This document shows positions 6,170 to 11,338 of a stretch of DNA of 11,338 nt, piece by piece. Both the position numbers and the translations under genes were made by a program. The notes beneath the pieces are model-generated. The model was not told where the DNA came from and did not search any database. It saw nothing but the letters and a program-made list of their open reading frames with translations. The DNA is from an uncultured Treponema sp. (GTDB lineage: Bacteria > Spirochaetota > Spirochaetia > Treponematales > Treponemataceae), in assembly GCA_937892225.1 (NCBI GenBank), contig CALAUH010000012.1:1-11338 (forward strand), given 5' to 3'. The number at the start of each line of letters is the position of its first letter. Positions within the stretch are counted from its first letter, which is position 1.

Positions 6170-6856
6170 ATGAAAAAAATTACTTTAATCACATTAATCG
6201 GTGTAATAACCATATCTTTTATCAGCTGTAAAAAAGAAGTCAAAATTAATCCAATAAAAAATATTGAAGGGTATATAATTTATACAGATGAAGATTTTTA
6301 TGAATTTTATATTCAGGAAGATAATAATTATAGAGATGTCTGGACAGAAAAAAATATAAATTTTTATAAAAATAATAAAATTGATAATAATAAAAAAATT
6401 AATGTAATTCAATATTTTGATAATATTGTAATAAAAAAACTAGATAATAATCCTTTATATTCTTTTTATGATGAAAAAACTCAGAAAACTTTGTATAAAG
6501 GAAATGAATCCGAAGGTTATACAAAATTAAAAGATAAAACCTGTTCAAAATTTGTTGAATATAATTGTCCATTTGGTCCAGTATCAGATGAAGTTTTTAT
6601 AGAAGATAACCTTACTAATATTACAAATTGTGAAATTCTTTATGAAATTAATAATGAATTATATTATTCACAGGAAGATCTTAATAATCATACTGTAAAA
6701 ACTATAAAAATTGAGAAAAAAAATATGATTATTGATTATTCAAAAAATGGTAAAATCTATAAAGATAATGATTCTAACTTAAAAGAAGTACCTTATTTTG
6801 CTACATTAATAATTGATGATGTATTATATTATTTAGTTCATTCTGCAGAATTTTAA
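6170..6856 (+). CDS. Hypothetical lipoprotein
   Basis: A 228-residue protein that I do not recognise beyond its export signal. Residues 1-19 are a short type II signal peptide (MKKITLITLIGVITISFIS) ending in the lipobox FISC with Cys20, predicting lipidation and anchoring to a membrane. The rest is hydrophilic, rich in Asn, Lys, Glu and Tyr, with no catalytic motif and only two near-adjacent Cys pairs in the middle (CSKFVEYNC). The start is fixed by AAGGAG seven bases upstream. It shares 19 of 20 bases around the ribosome binding site and start codon with the next gene (GGAGCAAATCAATGAAAAAA here, GGAGCATATCAATGAAAAAA there) and is separated from it by 30 bases, so both are probably co-transcribed. 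It is downstream of the methyltransferase gene but has its own promoter, so a functional link to restriction-modification is not implied. Confidence 0.75.
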   Translation: MKKITLITLIGVITISFISCKKEVKINPIKNIEGYIIYTDEDFYEFYIQEDNNYRDVWTEKNINFYKNNKIDNNKKINVIQYFDNIVIKKLDNNPLYSFYDEKTQKTLYKGNESEGYTKLKDKTCSKFVEYNCPFGPVSDEVFIEDNLTNITNCEILYEINNELYYSQEDLNNHTVKTIKIEKKNMIIDYSKNGKIYKDNDSNLKEVPYFATLIIDDVLYYLVHSAEF

Positions 6857-6886
6857 ATTTTATTTTATTAAACACGGAGCATATCA

Positions 6887-7543
6887 ATGAAAAAATATTT
6901 ATTATTTTCTAATATTTTACTTATAATCTGTTTTTCATCATGTCATTCAGTTGTATGTAATAAAGATACACCAGAAAAATCAAAAGAACCCGTTTATTAT
7001 TCTGTAAATTTTACTGCAGATAAAGGATATTCTGTTCCAGAAACAATAGTTTTAGAAAGTGGCTCAAAATTAAATGAAGAATATTTACCTAATCCTTATG
7101 ATTCTTCATTCAAATTTTTGGGATGGTTTGACCAGAATGATATATTAGTTGTACCTAATGAATATATTATAAAAAAAGATCTTGAATTATATGCAAAATG
7201 GGATTTTCCAGACACTATGAATATAGTATTCGAAAAAAATGGAAAAAAATATTTAAATTATATTTGCAAAGATATCGAATTAAAATATGAAATAAATATT
7301 GCAACAGATGGTCATACAATTTTAAAAGGTGGAAAAAGTGGTGATTTATTTGATATACATTTAAAAGATTTTAATTCATTTGAAATGCAATTTTTTAATA
7401 AAGGTACTGAATGGATAGCTATGATTATAGCAAGAGATCCAATTACACAGACAGAATATGTAAATTACGAAACAACAATTATTCAAGAATCAGGAAAAGT
7501 ACATTTTAACTTTCCTAATGAATTGCATAAAAAAAGTAATTAA
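6887..7543 (+). CDS. Lipoprotein with one InlB B-repeat (Listeria-Bacteroides repeat)
   Basis: A 218-residue protein with a type II signal peptide and lipobox FSSC (Cys19). Residues about 38-106 form an InlB B-repeat-like domain: a YSVNFTADKGYSVPETIVLESGSKL strand pair, FKFLGWFDQND at the characteristic 'F.GWy' position, and the closing LELYAKWDF ('lYAkW'). These small ubiquitin-like beta-grasp modules occur in surface and secreted proteins of Listeria, Bacteroides and treponemes, usually as spacers or adhesive units. The remaining 110 residues are unassigned. The start is supported by GGAG at 6876-6879. Its stop codon overlaps by four bases with the stop of the convergent beta-helix gene, and no terminator lies between them. 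Confidence 0.82.
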   Translation: MKKYLLFSNILLIICFSSCHSVVCNKDTPEKSKEPVYYSVNFTADKGYSVPETIVLESGSKLNEEYLPNPYDSSFKFLGWFDQNDILVVPNEYIIKKDLELYAKWDFPDTMNIVFEKNGKKYLNYICKDIELKYEINIATDGHTILKGGKSGDLFDIHLKDFNSFEMQFFNKGTEWIAMIIARDPITQTEYVNYETTIIQESGKVHFNFPNELHKKSN

Positions 7544-8943
7544 TCTTTTATTTCTGTAAAATAATGCTGATTTCCATCTAAACTTACATAACGAATCTGT
7601 TCATCATTCTGGTAACAGACAATAAAAGTAGGGGAGTCAGGCAATATTTTTTCTATATCAAAAGGCATGTCTTTCCATCTGTAATTTTGGTAAGGTATGC
7701 CTTTTGAATCTTTTAAAGGTTCTTCTGATTTTGTATCAACTCTTCCAGAGGCTCCGTTTTTTTCTCCATTCAATGCCCAGTTACTTGGACAATGTGGAAT
7801 TAAATATTCATAAGTTCCTGTATCAGATTTTACTATAAGTTTTACATCATCTTTTGTGTCATTAGAAACAATTAAATGAACTTTTTCCTGAGCATCTTTC
7901 CAAACAGATGTTACAAATAATTTATTATGATGATTTACATTTGCTATAAATCCATCTTTTATTTTATCTGGATAAAAAATTGTTCCATAATTATTAGAAA
8001 CATATACATTTGTCATTCTAACGAATTTATGTGACCATCCAGTTCTGTTTTTTGATTTTTCATTATTTTTGCCGTTTGTCATATATAACGGATACCATTT
8101 GCCGCCGCCATTTACATACAGATTATTAAAACTAACGCTGTTAACATCACTATATTCTAAGGCGAACATTACACAGGCATTTACTGAAGAAGTATTTCCT
8201 TCATAATATATAGACGGAATTTCAAAGCGGACATTATCAAAATCAATATAACCTGTTTCAACTTTACTAATCCATTTTCCGTCTACCACGTTATTTCTGG
8301 ATCTTTGATCACCGAAAATCTGTAATCCGTCTAAATGAGTTCCATTGTTATTTCCATCATGCATTAAATCATATACATAAAGATTTTTTACAAAAAATTC
8401 GCGTAACGGATTCATGGCATCTGTTGTAAAGCCACCGATTTTACAATCATTTAATACAATATACGAGCTGCTGACATTTCCAGAAAAACTACAGTGATTA
8501 AAAACAAAGTAGGCTTTACCAGAAGAATTTTTAGAAACTGCATCATTTCTAAAACCTTTGAATTTACAATTATTAAAAGTTATTATTTTATGATTTGAAT
8601 ACTCAGACATTCTGGTTGTTATAAAGTTCATATCAGAAAAATCATAATTTGTGATTGTAACTCTATCCGGAAGATTTTTACTTGCAGAATATGAAAGATT
8701 ATAATAAGGAGTCTTTGTGTCTGTACGAATAACTAAATTAAAATTTTCACTGATATATCCGCTTGAAGTATGTTTTGAAAAAATTACAGATTCATCAGCT
8801 CCTGTATTAAATTTATCTGGTATGTTCAAGGTATCCCATTGATTATGTCTGATTTTGTTAACATCAATATCTTTTGATTTACATGAGATAAATAAGTTCA
8901 TTAATAAAAATATTACAAAATAAATTTTCTGTTGCAATTTCAT
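7540..8943 (-). CDS. Lipoprotein with right-handed beta-helix fold, possible polysaccharide lyase or hydrolase
   Basis: A 467-residue lipoprotein: the signal peptide ends in lipobox FISC with Cys21. Residues about 95-335 show the periodic coils of a right-handed parallel beta-helix, with a repeated F-N-x-C-x-F type turn (FNNCKF at 123-128, FNHCSF at 148-153, LNDCKI at 164-169, later FDNVRF and FNNLYV), which would stack Cys and Asn in ladders. HLDGLQIFGD (203-212) is the kind of conserved acidic and His turn seen in beta-helix polysaccharide-active enzymes. The final 130 residues are a separate, probably beta-sandwich region. Pectate-lyase-like activity or glycan binding is an inference from fold; no specific catalytic set can be assigned. 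No SD precedes the ATG, and a TGcTACTAT lies seven bases upstream. It is divergent to an esterase gene (127-base gap). Confidence 0.75.
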   Translation of the reverse strand: MKLQQKIYFVIFLLMNLFISCKSKDIDVNKIRHNQWDTLNIPDKFNTGADESVIFSKHTSSGYISENFNLVIRTDTKTPYYNLSYSASKNLPDRVTITNYDFSDMNFITTRMSEYSNHKIITFNNCKFKGFRNDAVSKNSSGKAYFVFNHCSFSGNVSSSYIVLNDCKIGGFTTDAMNPLREFFVKNLYVYDLMHDGNNNGTHLDGLQIFGDQRSRNNVVDGKWISKVETGYIDFDNVRFEIPSIYYEGNTSSVNACVMFALEYSDVNSVSFNNLYVNGGGKWYPLYMTNGKNNEKSKNRTGWSHKFVRMTNVYVSNNYGTIFYPDKIKDGFIANVNHHNKLFVTSVWKDAQEKVHLIVSNDTKDDVKLIVKSDTGTYEYLIPHCPSNWALNGEKNGASGRVDTKSEEPLKDSKGIPYQNYRWKDMPFDIEKILPDSPTFIVCYQNDEQIRYVSLDGNQHYFTEIKD

Positions 8944-8950
8944 AGATAGA

Positions 8951-8959
8951 ATAGTAGCA
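8951..8959 (-). promoter_or_regulatory. Extended -10 promoter of the beta-helix gene, predicted leaderless start
   Basis: On the minus strand TG-C-TACTAT (8959-8951) fits an extended -10, ending seven bases before the ATG at 8943. This matches the geometry seen upstream of vsr. The sequence between it and the ATG has no purine-rich ribosome binding site. A weak TTTAAA lies at the -35 position (8979-8974). Confidence 0.5.
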
Positions 8960-9032
8960 TATAATCAATCTTATTTAAATATACTTATTGGTAGACAGAA
9001 TATACATTATAGTTAGTAATATAATATTTATA

Positions 9033-9061
9033 TTGACGAAACGTTTTGTATATATCATACT
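9033..9061 (+). promoter_or_regulatory. Esterase promoter with LacI/GalR-like operator between -35 and -10
   Basis: TTGACG (9033-9038) and CATACT (9056-9061) are spaced by 17 bases; the start codon follows nine bases later. A 14-bp near-perfect palindrome, ACGAAACGTTTTGT (9036-9049, one G:T mispair, AAACGTTT core at 9039-9046), overlaps the -35 and the spacer. Centred-CG palindromes with an AAACGTTT core are typical operators of LacI/GalR regulators (PurR, RbsR type), and this location would block RNA polymerase. No regulator gene is in the window. Confidence 0.5.
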
Positions 9062-9070
9062 TGAATTACT

Positions 9071-9961
9071 ATGAAAAATAATAAAAAAATTATAACTATT
9101 GAAATTGGCATAATCATTATATTAATTGCAGCCATAACACTAATTACAAAATCTTTTAATAATCAAATTAAAAATATCACTTATGATGAAAATAAAGATT
9201 TATACACATGTACTTATAAAGACTTTAAGCGTTCTTTTATAATATGTCTTCCAGAAACTTGTGATGAAAATACGTCGCTGGTTGTTATGTTGCATGGTAT
9301 GGGCGAAAGCGCAGCGTTATTCAAAATGTATACAGAATTTGAAAAACAGGCAAATCCTAATAATTATGCAGTAATTTATATAGATGGAACAACTGATCCT
9401 GACAATAAAACTCAAGGTAAAGGCTGGCAATATCATCATAATAAAATCTCTAAAACTGATATGAATTTTATTATAAAATTATGTAAATATTGTCAAAATA
9501 AATATTCACTTGGTAAACGCATATTTGTCGGTGGTTTTAGTAACGGTGCATTTATGGCAAATAAACTTGCAATTACTTACCCGAATATTTTTAAAGGTGT
9601 TATAAGTGTCGGCGGTATGGTTCCAAAAGATGTATGGGAATATAGAAATGCTAAAAAACCCGTTTCTATTATACAGATAAATGGAACAAAAGATGATATA
9701 GTTCCTATGGAATTTAATGGCAGCAATAAATATAATCCAAATCCTTCTATGGAAAAAGTTCTTGAATATTATGCAGGTTTAAATAACCTTACCTTTAAAG
9801 ATTATAAAACTACTCCCCTGTCAGATTTAACTACTTTATATTCACTAGAAAATAAGATATGGTGGATTTTAATTCAAGATGGAATGCATAACTGGCCGAC
9901 TGAACAGTTTTCTAAAATTAATGTAAACAGTGTAATTATTGATTTTATGAATAAACAATAA
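9071..9961 (+). CDS. Membrane-anchored alpha/beta hydrolase, PHB depolymerase/feruloyl esterase-like
   Basis: A 296-residue protein with one N-terminal hydrophobic segment (about 7-26, preceded by NNKK) that should anchor it, followed by an extracytoplasmic alpha/beta-hydrolase domain. The family resembles the LpqC/polyhydroxybutyrate depolymerase-like esterases, which include carbohydrate esterases cleaving feruloyl or acetyl groups from plant polysaccharides. Visible elements are VVMLHGMGES (71-80, oxyanion-hole HG), GGFSNGAFM with nucleophile Ser157, NGTKDDIVP with the acid probably Asp208, and QDGMHNWP with catalytic His273. The triad is complete. No Shine-Dalgarno sequence precedes the ATG. 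A divergent beta-helix lipoprotein and a sugar-type operator in the promoter suggest a role in polysaccharide breakdown, which is an inference. Substrate cannot be fixed from sequence. Confidence 0.85.
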   Translation: MKNNKKIITIEIGIIIILIAAITLITKSFNNQIKNITYDENKDLYTCTYKDFKRSFIICLPETCDENTSLVVMLHGMGESAALFKMYTEFEKQANPNNYAVIYIDGTTDPDNKTQGKGWQYHHNKISKTDMNFIIKLCKYCQNKYSLGKRIFVGGFSNGAFMANKLAITYPNIFKGVISVGGMVPKDVWEYRNAKKPVSIIQINGTKDDIVPMEFNGSNKYNPNPSMEKVLEYYAGLNNLTFKDYKTTPLSDLTTLYSLENKIWWILIQDGMHNWPTEQFSKINVNSVIIDFMNKQ

Positions 9962-9973
9962 ATTTAATTTATA

Positions 9974-9981
9974 AAACGTTT
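9974..9981. promoter_or_regulatory. Second AAACGTTT palindrome, possible auxiliary operator
   Basis: AAACGTTT recurs 13 bases after the esterase stop and 18 bases before the -35 of the next gene. It equals the core of the operator-like palindrome upstream of the esterase, about 935 bases away. A pair could support looping or co-regulate the next gene, but symmetry does not extend well here, so chance is possible. Confidence 0.25.
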
Positions 9982-9998
9982 AATCATAAGCAGATGAC

Positions 9999-10028
9999 TT
10001 GACATATATAAAGTTTAAAATAGATAAT
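9999..10028 (+). promoter_or_regulatory. Promoter of the 411-residue lipoprotein gene
   Basis: A consensus TTGACA (9999-10004) and GATAAT (10023-10028), spaced by 18 bases, predict transcription from about 10035. AAGGAG at 10039-10044 is a good ribosome binding site five bases before the ATG. This is the strongest -35 in the window. Confidence 0.7.
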
Positions 10029-10049
10029 AAAAAGTATTAAGGAGCTTAA

Positions 10050-11285
10050 ATGAAAAAATTTATTAAAACAAGTCTAATTTTATTAACAGTTTTTTCTACC
10101 CTACTTTCTACAATTTCTTGTAAAATTGAAGACACACCAGATACACCTATAGATAAGGAAGATTATGTTAAAATATCATCTTTTACTGAATTCTTCAAAC
10201 CTGGTTGTATTTATCAAGAAGAAATGATTAATAATTCAGAAGAAATCTATAATGATGGTAATAATATATATAAATATTATTCATATTCCAATAATATTAC
10301 AAATTTAGATTTTTCTGAAGTAGAAGAAATTAATTCAAATACTTTATTAATAGCCAGTGAAAAATCTTATTCAGGTAAAATAACAGCAAAAGAAAAAATT
10401 GCTTATGATTATTTATTAAGACAATATAATGAAGATGGTAATTATGATATTGAATCTAATCCAGATAAATTTGAATTTACTTATACTTATAAAACAGAAA
10501 ATTTATTACCAGCTAACCAAAGACCATATATTGCAATACTTAGTTATATAAGTAAATTTGATGATACAGAAGAATTTAAGACAACTGAATATTCTGTAAA
10601 AGTAAGTAAAGATTTTTCAAAAATGATTGTTACAGTTACAAGCAATATCAAAAATGATTATCAAACAATAGATACAGATAATGAATTTTTGGTATCTTCA
10701 TATCAATATGTTTATACAAAAATTGCAAATGAATTAGAAGTATTAAATAAAGGTGCAGATTTAGTATTTGAACCTGGTGCAACTTATCTTGAAGAAGATT
10801 ATATTGAAACTAAAATGACAAGTAGTATTGGAGAAAAATGGTCATATTTTGTAAAAACTGAAATTAATAAATATGAAATAACTATTTTAGAAAATAAAAT
10901 AGAAAAGAAAACATTATCTAAAGAATATGAAATTGTTTATGAAAATAATGCTCGTCTCTTTTTGGATACTAATAAATCTTTGAATGCAAATAATCAAGAT
11001 GAACAATTTACTTATGATTATGATAATAATAAAATAACTTCTAAATTAATTAATCTTCCTGCTGCAACAACTCAAAATCTTAACATATTCTTACGTGATT
11101 TTAATCGTACTGATATTGACGAAAATGGAACTTTAATAAAATATACTTATAATTTTAAAGAAAATGATAATCACTCAAAAATCATTATTACATACACAGA
11201 ATATTATGATAGAGATGTAAATGATAATGATGACAGAGATATTTCCATATCAACAAAAAAAGCAGTATTTACACGAATTAAATAA
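10050..11285 (+). CDS. Hypothetical lipoprotein with internal duplication
   Basis: A 411-residue lipoprotein: the signal peptide ends in lipobox TISC with Cys24, followed by a short Asp/Pro/Thr-rich linker (EDTPDTPIDKEDY). I do not recognise a named family. The mature part appears to consist of two related halves of about 180-190 residues. The first opens with SFTEFFKPGCIYQEE and closes with SSYQYVYTKI; the second opens with ADLVFEPGATYLEE and closes with TKKAVFTRIK. Both halves are rich in Tyr, Thr, Lys and Asp in alternating patterns and are probably beta-strand-rich, which would suit a surface beta-barrel or sandwich module. The gene has a consensus promoter and ribosome binding site and its own terminator-like hairpin, so it is likely monocistronic. 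Base composition is even lower in G+C than the acyltransferase gene. Confidence 0.78.
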   Translation: MKKFIKTSLILLTVFSTLLSTISCKIEDTPDTPIDKEDYVKISSFTEFFKPGCIYQEEMINNSEEIYNDGNNIYKYYSYSNNITNLDFSEVEEINSNTLLIASEKSYSGKITAKEKIAYDYLLRQYNEDGNYDIESNPDKFEFTYTYKTENLLPANQRPYIAILSYISKFDDTEEFKTTEYSVKVSKDFSKMIVTVTSNIKNDYQTIDTDNEFLVSSYQYVYTKIANELEVLNKGADLVFEPGATYLEEDYIETKMTSSIGEKWSYFVKTEINKYEITILENKIEKKTLSKEYEIVYENNARLFLDTNKSLNANNQDEQFTYDYDNNKITSKLINLPAATTQNLNIFLRDFNRTDIDENGTLIKYTYNFKENDNHSKIIITYTEYYDRDVNDNDDRDISISTKKAVFTRIK

Positions 11286-11302
11286 ATTATAAAAAAAATT
11301 AA

Positions 11303-11338
11303 CTAAATTAAGTATATTATTTATTATACTTAATTTAG
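11303..11338. terminator. AT-rich hairpin terminator at the window edge
   Basis: A perfect 14-bp inverted repeat (CTAAATTAAGTATA at 11303-11316 and its complement at 11325-11338, 8-base loop) begins 18 bases after the lipoprotein stop. An A-rich run (11291-11298) precedes it, which would serve as a T run for transcripts arriving on the minus strand. The downstream T tract for the plus strand lies beyond the window, so direction is undecided. Confidence 0.65.

Noticed and set aside
6194..6412. Minus-strand 72-codon frame inside the first lipoprotein gene
   Set aside because: Ile/Phe/Asn-only composition from AT-rich complementary DNA; antisense shadow.

Overview
The window is very A+T-rich, with coding sequence on both strands. 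It looks like a chromosomal stretch of a host-associated spirochaete, most likely an anaerobic gut or rumen Treponema. The reasons are: four predicted lipoproteins with relaxed spirochaete-style lipoboxes (FISC, FSSC, TISC), an InlB-type B-repeat lipoprotein, an exported SH3/ankyrin protein, and AT-rich codon use. This assignment is an inference from gene style; no rRNA, tRNA or other marker gene is present.

Layout. (1) 1-197 is the 3' end of a probable MATE-family transporter, followed by an exported SH3-plus-ankyrin protein (235-1929). (2) A strong hairpin terminator (1938-1979) separates it from two convergent minus-strand genes, an acyltransferase-3 membrane protein (1997-3238) and a Nudix hydrolase (3349-3756). 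(3) A compact DNA-modification block follows: a Vsr-type mismatch endonuclease (3933-4391, minus), a divergent Bsp6I-like type II restriction endonuclease (4496-5071, plus) and a C5-cytosine methyltransferase (5131-6093, plus). (4) Two small lipoprotein genes lie in tandem (6170-6856, 6887-7543). (5) A beta-helix lipoprotein (7540-8943, minus) stands divergent to a membrane-anchored PHB-depolymerase/feruloyl-esterase-like hydrolase (9071-9961, plus), a likely small polysaccharide-processing module. (6) A 411-residue lipoprotein with an internal duplication (10050-11285) ends at a terminator at the window edge.

The most interesting signal is regulatory. The intergenic region between the restriction and methyltransferase genes holds a perfect 12-bp GC palindrome in otherwise AT-rich DNA. 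It contains two GCNGC sites, the specificity expected of the Bsp6I family. These are the only GCNGC sites in the 1.66 kb covering both genes and their promoters. The palindrome overlaps the apparent -35 and spacer of the methyltransferase promoter. The methyltransferase has no N-terminal regulator domain and no controller gene is visible, so methylation-sensed feedback is a plausible control circuit.

A second pattern is that genes lacking a Shine-Dalgarno sequence (vsr, the beta-helix gene, probably the esterase and the Nudix gene) have a -10 hexamer about 7-11 bases before the ATG, which suggests leaderless or nearly leaderless mRNAs. A third is a LacI/GalR-like operator (AAACGTTT core) lying exactly between the -35 and -10 of the esterase gene.

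No gene-free stretch exceeds 300 bases. The largest gap, 3757-3932, holds two inverted-repeat structures and no recognisable gene. No CRISPR array, insertion sequence, tRNA or rRNA was seen.
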